A stretch of 42,272 nucleotides of DNA from an uncultured Prochlorococcus sp. (GTDB lineage: Bacteria > Cyanobacteriota > Cyanobacteriia > PCC-6307 > Cyanobiaceae). The position numbers and the translations under genes were made by a program. The notes beneath the pieces are model-generated. The model had not been told where the DNA came from, ran no database searches, and saw only the letters and a program-made list of their open reading frames with translations. Of this stretch, positions 1 to 8,288 are shown one piece after another. The stretch lies in the NCBI GenBank assembly GCA_902621675.1, contig CACNMX010000010.1, forward strand, positions 1 through 42,272, read 5' to 3'. Each line of letters starts with the position of its first letter. Position 1 is the first letter of the stretch.

Positions 1-185
1 CAAAAATTAAATTCTAAATAAAGAGTCAATATTTAATTGAAAATTTTAATTTCTAGCTGAACTCTTAATGCCGATATATACATAATAATTTTTTAAATCA
101 AAATAATTTGATTTATATATCTTATGATTATTAAATTACCTTTTGGTTGTAATTTATATTTAACAGAATCATTTCTCATTACAAA

Positions 186-1157
186 GTGGACATATTCAAA
201 AAAGTCCTTATTTTTTCTTATGCTTTCTCATTAGTTCTCTCTCAAGAAGCTATTGCTTCAAAAAGATTGAGCGGAGCAGGTGCTACATTTCCCTCGAAAA
301 TTTATACTAGGTGGTTTTTTGATCTAGCAAAATCTGGCGGCCCAAGAGTTAATTATCAAGCTGTTGGTTCTGGTTCTGGAAGAAAAGCATTTATTGATCA
401 GACTGTAAACTTTGGGGCTTCTGATGATCCCATGAAAGATAATGATATAGCAAAAGTTACTAGAGGATTAGTACAGATACCTATGGTTGGTGGAACTATT
501 GCATTTGGTTATAACTACGACTGCGATTTAAAACTGTCCCAAGAGAAAGCAGTACAAGTTGCTATGGGAATGATTAAAGATTGGAAAGAATTAGGTTGTA
601 AACCAGGGAAATTGACTTGGACTCATCGTTCTGATGGATCAGGTACAACAAAAGCTTTCACAAACTCTATGGAAGCTTTTTCAAAAACCTGGACATTAGG
701 GACAGGTAAGTCTGTAAAATGGCCGGGAGGTGTTGGTGCTAAGGGTAATTCTGGAGTTGCAGGTGTTATTCAAAATACTCCTGGTGCAATTGGTTATGTT
801 AATCAGTCTTATATAAAAGGAAATGTGAAAGCTGCCGCACTTCAAAATCTTTCAGGGGAGTTTCTAAAACCATCTGCAGAAGCAGGAGCTAAAGCTCTCA
901 ATGGTATTACTTTAGATGAAAATCTTGCGGGTAAAAATCCTAACCCCACTGCTAAAGGAGCTTACCCAATCGCTTCATTGACATGGATACTTGCTTACGA
1001 AAAAGGTAATGGTAGAAACACTAAAGCAATCAAACAAGCCTTTAATACATTGTTAAGTGATGAGTATCAAGATAAGGCCTCATCACTTGGATTTATCCCC
1101 TTAAAAGGTGATATCCTTTTGAAATCAAGAACTGCCGTTGAAAAAATAGGTAATTAA
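186..1157 (+). CDS. pstS: Phosphate ABC transporter substrate-binding protein PstS
   Basis: Periplasmic phosphate receptor that delivers Pi to the PstCAB permease. The 323-residue product opens with a signal peptide (hydrophobic core about residues 7-24, likely cut near AIAS). The PstS hallmark GAGATFPSKIY follows at once, with the phosphate-contact motif SDGSGTT mid-protein and a Gly-rich GVGAKGNSGVAG stretch. Length fits the family. The start is GTG at 186; no in-frame ATG gives a complete signal peptide and no strong Shine-Dalgarno is visible. It is the first gene of pstSCAB, with 105 bases to pstC that contain a stem-loop (see 1198-1215). I could not identify a convincing Pho box in the 185 bases upstream. 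Identification is very secure; the exact start is less so. Confidence 0.97.
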   Translation: MDIFKKVLIFSYAFSLVLSQEAIASKRLSGAGATFPSKIYTRWFFDLAKSGGPRVNYQAVGSGSGRKAFIDQTVNFGASDDPMKDNDIAKVTRGLVQIPMVGGTIAFGYNYDCDLKLSQEKAVQVAMGMIKDWKELGCKPGKLTWTHRSDGSGTTKAFTNSMEAFSKTWTLGTGKSVKWPGGVGAKGNSGVAGVIQNTPGAIGYVNQSYIKGNVKAAALQNLSGEFLKPSAEAGAKALNGITLDENLAGKNPNPTAKGAYPIASLTWILAYEKGNGRNTKAIKQAFNTLLSDEYQDKASSLGFIPLKGDILLKSRTAVEKIGN

Positions 1158-1197
1158 ATTTATCAATAGATGTCAAATTATCATGACTTTCATATAC

Positions 1198-1215
1198 CTT
1201 TAAGTCCTCTTAAAG
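1198..1215 (+). promoter_or_regulatory. Stem-loop between pstS and pstC
   Basis: A perfect 7-bp inverted repeat, CTTTAAG-TCCT-CTTAAAG, lies 40 bases after the pstS stop and is followed by a short T-rich run (TCTTTTA). It is the right place for a partial terminator or RNA-processing hairpin that would leave pstS mRNA more abundant than pstCAB mRNA, which is common for binding-protein operons. The stem is AT-rich, so thermodynamic support is modest. The function is inferred. Confidence 0.35.
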
Positions 1216-1262
1216 TCTTTTACAGCATTTAGTAGTAGATTTATAGAGATATTCTTTTTTTA

Positions 1263-2210
1263 ATGGAAGAGAAATTAACTCTTTTCAAGAATCGTAAAAG
1301 ATTCGGTATCGAAAAAAATATAGATATTATCTTCAAGAATACTGCCCTAGTCTTGTCTAGTTTCGTAGCAATAATACTTTTAGGAATTATTTTAGTAGTC
1401 TTTTTTCAGTCATTCGAATCCTTTTCAAAGTATGGCTTGAAGTTTCTAGTAACCTCTGAATGGAATCCAGTAAAAGATGAATACGGAGCTTTTACTGCAA
1501 TTTATGGCACATTAGTAACCTCATTTCTTTCGTTATTAATAACTATCCCTTTGGGAGTTGGAACTGCAATATTTATTACCGAAGACTTTGTGCCTAAAAT
1601 TGTTAGAGAAATAATAGGTTCTTTTGTTGAATTACTAGCGGCTATTCCATCAGTTGTATTGGGACTTTGGGCAATATTTGTGATGGAACCTTTTTTTAGA
1701 GCCTTTTTTGTATTTTTACATAATTTCTTTGGTTGGATACCTTTATTCAGTACAGAACCTACAGGCAGGAATTCCTTGTTAGCAATATTGATTTTAGTTG
1801 TGATGCTTTTGCCAATAGTGACTTCCATTGCAAGAGATTCACTTAATCAGGTTCCTAAAAAGCTTAGAAATGCAGCGTATGGAATTGGAGCAAGTAGATG
1901 GAAAACAATATTTTCAGTAATTTTGCCGGCAGCATTATCAGGAATTATGGCAGGTGTCTTATTAGCTTTAGGTAGGGCAATGGGAGAAACAATGGCTGTG
2001 ACAATGATTATTGGTAATTCAAATGCATTTAGTTGGTCTCTATTATCTCCTGGATATACAATTTCATCTATGCTTGCAAACCAGTTTGGTGAAGCTGATG
2101 GCAGTCAGGTTTCATCACTTTTCTATGCGGCTTTTGTATTGATGATCCTATCTTTAGTGGTCAATATCTTTGCTCAATGGCTAGTTAAGAAATTTAGTCT
2201 CAAATATTAG
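1263..2210 (+). CDS. pstC: Phosphate ABC transporter permease PstC
   Basis: Inner-membrane permease subunit that pairs with PstA to form the phosphate channel. The 315-residue protein has a first membrane helix at about residues 27-50, a periplasmic loop, and then five further helices. The cytoplasmic EAA-like coupling loop reads AAYGIGASRWKTIFSVILP, with LGRAMGETMAV in the following helix, both typical of PstC. Length matches the family. ATG start at 1263 and stop 6 bases before pstA. It is the second gene of the pst operon; the upstream hairpin may set its expression relative to pstS. PstA and PstC are related; order, loop spacing and the long periplasmic region favour PstC. Confidence 0.96.
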   Translation: MEEKLTLFKNRKRFGIEKNIDIIFKNTALVLSSFVAIILLGIILVVFFQSFESFSKYGLKFLVTSEWNPVKDEYGAFTAIYGTLVTSFLSLLITIPLGVGTAIFITEDFVPKIVREIIGSFVELLAAIPSVVLGLWAIFVMEPFFRAFFVFLHNFFGWIPLFSTEPTGRNSLLAILILVVMLLPIVTSIARDSLNQVPKKLRNAAYGIGASRWKTIFSVILPAALSGIMAGVLLALGRAMGETMAVTMIIGNSNAFSWSLLSPGYTISSMLANQFGEADGSQVSSLFYAAFVLMILSLVVNIFAQWLVKKFSLKY

Positions 2211-2216
2211 ATAATT

Positions 2217-3110
2217 ATGAATTCACTCTATTACCAGAAAAGATTATCAAGAAATATAGGAGATAAATTCTTTACTTCTTTATCAGTAATTTGTGCATTG
2301 ATAGCAATACTTCCTTTGATTTTTTTGGTGACTTATATTCTTATTAAAGGTGGATCTCAAATCACACCAGAACTATTTACTTTAGAACCAAATCCTCCTG
2401 GAGATGATTTAGATGCAGGAGGCATTAATCCTGCATTGATCGGGACATTAATAATTACTACCATTGCTTCAATTATTGCTATACCAGTAGGTGTTGGTGG
2501 GGGAATATATCTAGCTGAATATTCTAAAGGCGGTGCTTTTTCAAGGTTTATTAGATTCGGGGTAAATGTTTTAGCTGGAGTCCCCTCAATTATTGCCGGT
2601 GTATTTATTTATGCCTTAATTGTCTCTACAAAAATTTTGTTTGGAAGTATGTATAGTGGCTTGGCGGGAGGTATGGCGCTTTCAATATTAATGTTGCCTA
2701 CTGTGATAAAGACGACTGATGAAGGTTTAAAGCTGGTTCCTAATGAGTTGAGATATGCTTCTCTTGGAGTTGGAGCAAGTATGTATACAACCATATTGAA
2801 AGTTACTTTGCCCTCTGCCTTTAGGTCTATTGCTACTGGCGTTGTTCTTGGTATTGCAAGAGCTGCTGGTGAAACAGCACCTTTGATATTTACGGCTTTA
2901 TTCTCTTACTACTACATAACAGGCTTTGGAGATTTGTTTTATGAGATGGGTTCCTTGGCTGTTTTGATATATAACTTTGCCCTTGAACCTTATGATGCAC
3001 AGAATAAATTAGCCTGGGCAGCTTCCTTTATTCTTGTTTTATCGATACTATCAGTAAATATATTTTCAAGGATATTAGCCGCTTTTACTGAGAAAACTAA
3101 GAGAGTATAA
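2217..3110 (+). CDS. pstA: Phosphate ABC transporter permease PstA
   Basis: Second channel-forming permease of the high-affinity phosphate transporter. The 297-residue protein shows six predicted membrane helices, a Gly/Pro-rich periplasmic segment after helix 1, the PstA-type coupling loop YASLGVGASMYTTILKVTLP, and the GIARAAGETAPL motif that mirrors the PstC GRAMGET motif. Length is normal. ATG at 2217 is 6 bases after pstC. Its TAA stop is immediately followed by the pstB ATG with no spacer, which implies translational coupling of permease and ATPase. Confidence 0.96.
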   Translation: MNSLYYQKRLSRNIGDKFFTSLSVICALIAILPLIFLVTYILIKGGSQITPELFTLEPNPPGDDLDAGGINPALIGTLIITTIASIIAIPVGVGGGIYLAEYSKGGAFSRFIRFGVNVLAGVPSIIAGVFIYALIVSTKILFGSMYSGLAGGMALSILMLPTVIKTTDEGLKLVPNELRYASLGVGASMYTTILKVTLPSAFRSIATGVVLGIARAAGETAPLIFTALFSYYYITGFGDLFYEMGSLAVLIYNFALEPYDAQNKLAWAASFILVLSILSVNIFSRILAAFTEKTKRV

Positions 3111-3920
3111 ATGATTAAAACTAATAAAAAAATATCAAAGAATATCATTTTATCTCTTGAGAATGTATCTATTAGCTATGGAACTTTTGAAGCAGTAAAA
3201 AATGTTTTTTGTAATTTTAAAAAAGGAAATATAACTTCCCTTATTGGCCCCTCCGGTTGTGGTAAATCAACTGTTCTTAGATCATTAAATAGGATGAACG
3301 ATTTAATTCCTAATTGCTCACTGAAGGGCACTGTCCTGTTTGGTGGAACAAATATTTACGATAAAAGAGTAGATCCAGTAGAGGTAAGAAGAAGAATCGG
3401 AATGGTTTTTCAACAGCCTAATCCTTTTCCTAAATCTATCTACGAAAATATCGCATTTGGAGCAAGAATTAATGGCTTTACAGGAGATATGGATGAATTA
3501 GTCGAAAGTTCACTAAAAAAGGCTGCTTTATGGGATGAATGTAAGGATAAATTAAATGATAGTGGTTACTCTCTGTCTGGTGGACAACAACAAAGATTAT
3601 GTATTGCTCGAACCATCGCAATTGAGCCTGAAATAATTCTCATGGATGAGCCATGTTCAGCTTTAGATCCAATCTCTACTTTAAAAATTGAGGAGACGAT
3701 GCATGAACTTAAGAAGAATTACACAATAATAATCGTTACTCATAATATGCAACAGGCATTAAGAGTCAGTGATATGACTGCATTTTTTAATGCAATTGAG
3801 TATGAAGATGGCGATGGAGGAAAGGTTGGTTACCTCGCAGAATTTAATTCGACAAAGAAAATTTTTAACTCTCCAAAAGAAAAAACCACTCAGGAATACA
3901 TATCAGGTAAATTTGGCTGA
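3111..3920 (+). CDS. pstB: Phosphate ABC transporter ATP-binding protein PstB
   Basis: Cytoplasmic ATPase that energises PstCA. All ABC motifs are visible in the 269 residues: Walker [10 protein letters not shown] (46-54), Q-loop Gln at about 101 in VFQQPNPFP, signature LSGGQQQR (155-162), Walker B IILMDEP (175-181), D-loop SALD (183-186) and H-switch His211 in VTHN. The [12 protein letters not shown] stretch is typical of PstB among ABC ATPases. ATG directly abuts the pstA stop. No phoU or phoBR follows; the next 700 bases hold only very small ORFs and a possible small RNA. Confidence 0.98.
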   Translation: MIKTNKKISKNIILSLENVSISYGTFEAVKNVFCNFKKGNITSLIGPSGCGKSTVLRSLNRMNDLIPNCSLKGTVLFGGTNIYDKRVDPVEVRRRIGMVFQQPNPFPKSIYENIAFGARINGFTGDMDELVESSLKKAALWDECKDKLNDSGYSLSGGQQQRLCIARTIAIEPEIILMDEPCSALDPISTLKIEETMHELKKNYTIIIVTHNMQQALRVSDMTAFFNAIEYEDGDGGKVGYLAEFNSTKKIFNSPKEKTTQEYISGKFG

Positions 3921-4027
3921 TGTTAAATTTTTACTTTTAAAAGAAATATTTTTACTTTCAAGAAGGCTTAGGGGTAGACAAACAGTATAAATACCTATAT
4001 AGTTGTTTCGAATTAGTAAGTTTATCT

Positions 4028-4117
4028 TTGAAAAACTACCCTTTTCTACCTTTCTTGATTTTTGCAGGGGCTCTAATAACAACTGCAACAATAGGATTGC
4101 CCGTATTTACTTCATAA
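4028..4117 (+). CDS. Possible 29-residue one-helix membrane peptide
   Basis: A TTG-started frame of 29 residues beginning MKNYPFLPFL and continuing through a Gly/Ala/Thr-rich hydrophobic stretch (about residues 5-26). The local base composition is richer in G and C than the surrounding spacer, as expected for coding DNA. It would be a single-pass membrane micro-protein. I recognise no family; small photosystem subunits were considered but none matched. No clear ribosome-binding site is visible. It lies 107 bases after pstB on the same strand. Confidence 0.35.
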   Translation: MKNYPFLPFLIFAGALITTATIGLPVFTS

Positions 4118-4147
4118 TTTAAGAGTATTTCTATTTCAGGTAATCTT

Positions 4148-4285
4148 ATGGTTTCAATATTAAATAAAGAATTAATTGGAACTCCTCATAAAACCTTAAT
4201 AAAGGGAAATTTATTTGACTTTATAAAAAAAAGAGAGAATATGAATTTGTGTGGGAGTGAAAAATCTGTATTAAACCATTTTTAA
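4148..4285 (+). CDS. Small hypothetical protein (45 aa)
   Basis: ATG-started frame of 45 codons (begins MVSILNKELIG, ends SVLNHF) on the same strand as the pst operon. It is polar and basic with a short hydrophobic start, and no motif is recognised. It may be a real micro-gene or chance; spacing to its neighbours is gene-like (30 bases after the preceding ORF, 27 before the next). Confidence 0.35.
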   Translation: MVSILNKELIGTPHKTLIKGNLFDFIKKRENMNLCGSEKSVLNHF

Positions 4286-4312
4286 AAGTGGTTAATTTCT
4301 AATTTATTTATC

Positions 4313-4459
4313 ATGGATAAAACTAAAGAACAGTTAGAAAAATTAAGAGAAGTAGCAGAAGCATCTCTTACAAAAACGGATGAACTTCAAAAAGTTCTTG
4401 CTCAAATCGAAGCTTTAATGTCTAGAGAAGAATCACAAACATTATCAAAGAAGAAATAA
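4313..4459 (+). CDS. Small helical hypothetical protein (48 aa)
   Basis: A 48-residue, strongly charged and almost entirely helix-forming peptide (begins MDKTKEQLEKLREV, ends in three lysines). Leu/Ile/Ala recur every three to four residues between 8 and 37, consistent with a short coiled coil or helical hairpin. Good ATG context after an AT-rich spacer. The amphipathic regularity argues that it is translated. No function is recognised. Confidence 0.6.
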   Translation: MDKTKEQLEKLREVAEASLTKTDELQKVLAQIEALMSREESQTLSKKK

Positions 4460-4499
4460 TTATTTAAAAAAATAATTTTAGGTTTTGTACTTTTAATTA

Positions 4500-4612
4500 C
4501 ACCTGTCAAATTCCATTGTAGTTATTAATGGGTATGCAGAACCCGTTCCAAAGTTTTCTGTTAGGTCTCGAGGTCTTACCTTCTTTAAGTAAAAGACCTC
4601 TTTAATTTGCTT
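4500..4612 (+). ncRNA. Possible small RNA between pstB region and minus-strand genes
   Basis: This non-coding stretch is noticeably less AT-rich than the surrounding spacer and contains nested stems: CCATT/AATGG (4513-4517 with 4527-4531), an alternative GGGT/ACCC hairpin (4530-4533 with 4541-4544), and a strong 3' stem-loop GAGGTCTT/AAGACCTC followed by a T-rich tail. That arrangement resembles a short independent transcript with a factor-independent 3' end. Picocyanobacteria carry many such RNAs (Yfr series), but I cannot match this one to a named family. The 5' end is a guess. Confidence 0.4.
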
Positions 4613-4615
4613 GTT
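4570..4615 (+). terminator. Stem-loop terminator
   Basis: Perfect 8-bp inverted repeat GAGGTCTT (4570-4577) and AAGACCTC (4593-4600) with a 15-base loop, followed by TTTAATTTGC and then TTGTTTTT. It could end the possible small RNA or pstB-proximal read-through; it also sits before the converging minus-strand gene at 4643. The loop is long for a classical terminator. Confidence 0.5.
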
Positions 4616-4642
4616 TTTATTATATTTTTATAACCTGCTTAT

Positions 4643-4945
4643 TTAGTTGATTACTTTATAGATTTCTTTCAAGCAGACATTTACATCAAAAGATTCAGTA
4701 TTTATAACCTCTAATCCTGTTTTTTCTGTAACTTCAACAGTGGCATTGCATTCGTCTTGTTTAAGAGCCATATAACTTGGCTTTATTTCTTCTATATCTA
4801 ATTCAATACTTGATTCAGTATCTTCTTTATATTGTTCCATTACTAATGTGAGTGCCTCTATCTCAACGGAAAAATTATCATTTGCTTTTGCTCCAAATGA
4901 AATTACAAGAAATGGAAATAAAATCAAAGCTATTAATTTTTTCAT
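4643..4945 (-). CDS. Small exported hypothetical protein (100 aa)
   Basis: The 100-residue product begins with a clear Sec signal peptide (MKKLIALILFPFLVISF, likely cut at GAKA-ND). The mature part is about 80 residues, acidic, with two cysteines (QDEC and VNVC) that could form a disulfide in the periplasm or lumen. No family recognised. It is transcribed alone on the minus strand, 205 bases downstream of the end of the LHR-Core operon, so it probably has its own promoter. Confidence 0.75.
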   Translation of the reverse strand: MKKLIALILFPFLVISFGAKANDNFSVEIEALTLVMEQYKEDTESSIELDIEEIKPSYMALKQDECNATVEVTEKTGLEVINTESFDVNVCLKEIYKVIN

Positions 4946-5150
4946 TTCTATAAAATGTGTTTATTTTTTTTATAACGTGAATTGCCTGCTAAGGAAAGGG
5001 TCATTAGCTGTATAAATTTTTTTAAATTTATTCTTACTTGTAAAACAGAATAATAGACTTAAATTAATTGATAAAAAAACTAAACGAGACTTTTAAGTAT
5101 AAATTGGTATATCTAAATGAAAAATTTAAGTCACTTCACAAGGATGTTTC

Positions 5151-5801
5151 TTAAGATTTGATTTCGATAATTTCTTCTTCAGAAACAATTGCCCATTTTT
5201 TAAATGACTTTTTGCAGGGATATCCGCCTGTTAAGTCTCCAAATGCAGGTAAAAATAAAGTGTTTTTATTCTTATCCATGGCAAAGCACCTAAATGATAA
5301 TTTATCTCCATTGTTTGTTATGTAGATTTTTGGATGATAATGTCCACAAATATTTAAGGTTTTTTTGTTTTCTGATTTAACTGGCTCATGACTAAAAGTA
5401 ATATTTTTAGTTTTCCTAGTATCAAAAATTTTTATATTTTTAATATCACAACCTACATCGTGATTACCGAGGATAAGTTCAACATTAGTTTTTAGTAGCT
5501 CAGGAAGATCCTCAACTTTTTTTTGAAGAGTTTTATCTATTGAATATTTGCTGTGGAATAAATCTCCCAATATTATTAACTTTTCAGGACTATATTTTTT
5601 TACTATTTTTTTTATTCTTGCGAAATTGTTTTCATCTGAATTATTAGTAAGAGGTATACCATTTTGCTGAAAATACTCAGCTTTCCCAAGATGAATATCG
5701 CATATTAACAACTCTTTTGTTTCTGGTAGAAATAACGCTCTTGAAGGAAGCATCTCTAACAATGTATCTTTCCAACAAAATTTAAAAGAACTTTTTTTCA
5801 T
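5151..5801 (-). CDS. pdeM: Ligase-associated metallophosphoesterase PdeM
   Basis: Calcineurin-like metallophosphoesterase of the type encoded with LHR-Core helicase and ATP-dependent ligase (the family named ligase-associated DNA damage response endonuclease PdeM). The five metal motifs are in order in 216 residues: DIH (35-37), GDLFH (79-83), GNHD (112-115), His138 in SHEP, and GHYH (153-156). Length fits. The ATG directly follows the TAA of the helicase gene with no gap, so it is the last cistron of a four-gene operon. Such enzymes are metal-dependent phosphodiesterases; the physiological substrate is unsettled, and a DNA-repair role is inferred from the operon. Confidence 0.9.
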   Translation of the reverse strand: MKKSSFKFCWKDTLLEMLPSRALFLPETKELLICDIHLGKAEYFQQNGIPLTNNSDENNFARIKKIVKKYSPEKLIILGDLFHSKYSIDKTLQKKVEDLPELLKTNVELILGNHDVGCDIKNIKIFDTRKTKNITFSHEPVKSENKKTLNICGHYHPKIYITNNGDKLSFRCFAMDKNKNTLFLPAFGDLTGGYPCKKSFKKWAIVSEEEIIEIKS

Positions 5802-8288
5802 TTAATCACTATATTTTTTTATAAGTTTTTCTACTCTTTTTTCTATTGGTTCATTGCTTAAAGTATTTTTAAGTCTTTCAACTAATAAAGGGAAAGCAAA
5901 AGGCGTTGGAGTTTTTATCTCGTTTAATATAATTTTTAAATTTTTTAATCTTTCTAATGATCTAGATATTCTTTTATTTTCTAATTGATATTCTTTAACT
6001 TCTTGATGCGATTGTTTTATCAAAAGATGGCCTTCTTCATATTTAGTAAAGACATCGTAGAAAAGACTTGAACTTATTTGAAGTTGAGAGGAGGTTTTTG
6101 TTTTGGTTGGATTATTTTGATTTACAAGTCCACTTATTTGGGCAATATTTTTAAATCTACGTTTTGTTAATTCTGAAAAATTAATTGCATTTTCTAGATC
6201 TTCTTCTAATTTTTTGTTATTCAAAAAGTAATCAGCTTCTTTTTTTATTATGGAAAAATCATAATCTTCTGCGGTAGTTAAGCTGAATCCAAAATCATTA
6301 GCAGTAATACTAAATGTAGATTGTTTTAGTTTTGCCAATCTCAAAGCCCATAAAAATGCAATTCCTTCATTTACAAATTTGCCATCAAGTGTAAAAACAA
6401 AAAGATTTGATAAATCTTTGGTTTTATATATTTCTATGAGGAATTCATCTTTCTTTGGAATATTTGAAAGAACTTTTTGTTTCTTCAATATTGGTCGTAA
6501 TGAATTGAGTTCAGGATTTAAGTAATCATAATTTTCTAGTTCGTTGCAAATATCTATTTCATTTCTCAAACTCTCACAAAGTAGATCAGAAATTGCCATT
6601 TGACCTCCAACCCATGCAGGAATTAGAGAACTTTTTTTTGTTGATTTTTTAACGTATAAGATCATATCTCTTATTCTTACAAATTGAAGCATTTTGCCAG
6701 CAAAGTAAAATGTATCTCCAGGATTTAATTTTGAAGCAAAATTCTCCTCTAAATTACCTAAAGATTTACCTTTCATATATTTGACATTCACAAATTTGTC
6801 ACTTGTAATTGTCCCAATATTGAACTTATGCATTCTTATTAAAGATTTATCTTTTACAAAATATTTAAAGTTCTCATTATTATTTTGTGATTTCTCTTTA
6901 ATTATCTTTTTATATTTTGGGTATGCTTTAAGACATTTTCCTCCATATTCTAAAAAGTCAAGACACCAATTCCAATCTTGATCTTTTAATTTTCTATAAC
7001 TCCAGCAATTTTTAATTCTTTCTTTCTCAATTTTTGGATCAAAGCCATTTCCGCATGCCAGACTTATTAGATGTTGTAGAAGCACATCATAAGATAATTC
7101 GGGAAGTCTAATTTCCTCAGATATACCACTTTTTATTATTCTTCTCATTGCACTAATCTCTAATAACTCTAAAGAATTAGTAGGCATAAAAATTATTTTT
7201 GATTTTCCACCTGGTCTATGAGCACTTCTTCCCGCTCTTTGTATGAGTCTAGCTAAATTCTTTGCACTACCAATTTGAACTATTTGATCTACAGGTTGGA
7301 AGTCAACTCCTAAATCTAACGAGCTGGTGCAGACTACCCATTTTATTAATCCGTCTTTAACACCTTCTTCAACTCTTTTTCTATCTTCTTTATCCAGGGA
7401 GCCGTGATGAAGTGCAATTTTGTCTTCCATCTCTGGGAGAAAAAATTTAAGACATTGATACCATCTTTCAGATTGATTTCTCGTATTGGTGAATAATAAG
7501 GTGCTTTTATTTTTATCCAGGATTTTTAATAGTGAAGAATGACTTCTAATCCCAAGATGCCCACTCCATGGAAAGGTAGTTTCCTCCTCTGGTAAAACAC
7601 TTATAATTTCGATCTCTTTTTGAATATTTGTACTTATAATTTTGGGTTTAATAGCGCTCATCCCAACTATTGCTCTTGCTGCTTCTTCAATATTTCCAAT
7701 AGTTGCAGACATTGCCCAAATTTGTAAATTTTTTATATTACCTCTTAGCCAACTTAAAGATAACTCGCACTGGTTCCCTCTTTTACTACCCATTAATTCA
7801 TGCCATTCGTCAATAATTATTGATGACAACTCCTTGAACAGATTATTAGATTCTTTATTAGAAAGTAAAAGAGATAAAGATTCTGGAGTGGTAATAAGAA
7901 CATTAGGTGGTTTAGCAAGTTGCTTTTTCTTTTCATATGGGGTTGTATCCCCATTCCTAATTTCAACAGTGATTTCTTTATTAAAATGCAAAGCTGCTAA
8001 TTGTATGGAATTTTTTAGGTCTCTACTTAGTGCTTTTAAAGGGGTTATTAATAATATATTCACACTTTTATTATTTTTGGGACCATCTATCTTTGATAGA
8101 GGTCCCATTAATGCAGCATAAGTTTTGCCGCATCCAGTAGGAACTTGTATTATTCCACTTTCTCCATTTAAAAATGCTTCCCAAGATTCGATCTGATAAG
8201 GTAATGGCTCCCATCCATTTGTGGAGAAAAACTGTTTAATTTTAGAAATTAAATTATTTTGCTTATTATTTTTCGTAATATTTTTCAT
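5802..8288 (-). CDS. lhr: LHR-Core family DEXH-box DNA helicase (ligase-associated)
   Basis: ATP-dependent 3'-5' DNA translocase/helicase of the Lhr superfamily 2 group. The 828 residues match the compact LHR-Core form: Q-motif region around YQ (31-32), Walker A PTGCGKT (50-56), TTPESL (133-138), DEWH box (160-163), SAT (194-196), LHHGSL (293-298) and motif VI QRAGRSAHRPG (350-360). A winged-helix and Core domain with conserved PAWVGG fills the C-terminal half. The 4-bp ATGA overlap with the ligase gene and zero-gap junction to pdeM indicate coupled translation. The function is DNA repair by family knowledge; the exact pathway in cyanobacteria is unknown. Confidence 0.94.
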   Translation of the reverse strand: MKNITKNNKQNNLISKIKQFFSTNGWEPLPYQIESWEAFLNGESGIIQVPTGCGKTYAALMGPLSKIDGPKNNKSVNILLITPLKALSRDLKNSIQLAALHFNKEITVEIRNGDTTPYEKKKQLAKPPNVLITTPESLSLLLSNKESNNLFKELSSIIIDEWHELMGSKRGNQCELSLSWLRGNIKNLQIWAMSATIGNIEEAARAIVGMSAIKPKIISTNIQKEIEIISVLPEEETTFPWSGHLGIRSHSSLLKILDKNKSTLLFTNTRNQSERWYQCLKFFLPEMEDKIALHHGSLDKEDRKRVEEGVKDGLIKWVVCTSSLDLGVDFQPVDQIVQIGSAKNLARLIQRAGRSAHRPGGKSKIIFMPTNSLELLEISAMRRIIKSGISEEIRLPELSYDVLLQHLISLACGNGFDPKIEKERIKNCWSYRKLKDQDWNWCLDFLEYGGKCLKAYPKYKKIIKEKSQNNNENFKYFVKDKSLIRMHKFNIGTITSDKFVNVKYMKGKSLGNLEENFASKLNPGDTFYFAGKMLQFVRIRDMILYVKKSTKKSSLIPAWVGGQMAISDLLCESLRNEIDICNELENYDYLNPELNSLRPILKKQKVLSNIPKKDEFLIEIYKTKDLSNLFVFTLDGKFVNEGIAFLWALRLAKLKQSTFSITANDFGFSLTTAEDYDFSIIKKEADYFLNNKKLEEDLENAINFSELTKRRFKNIAQISGLVNQNNPTKTKTSSQLQISSSLFYDVFTKYEEGHLLIKQSHQEVKEYQLENKRISRSLERLKNLKIILNEIKTPTPFAFPLLVERLKNTLSNEPIEKRVEKLIKKYSD

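Noticed and set aside
60-185. Possible Pho-box-like repeats upstream of pstS (CTTATGAT, TTAAATTAC)
   Set aside because: Matches to the tandem 8-base consensus are weak and expected by chance in such AT-rich DNA.
3903-4091. 62-codon minus-strand open frame
   Set aside because: Overlaps the end of pstB and the more plausible plus-strand hydrophobic micro-ORF; no start context or motif.
7642-8121. 159-codon plus-strand open frame
   Set aside because: Antisense to the LHR-Core helicase gene, whose motifs occupy the other strand.
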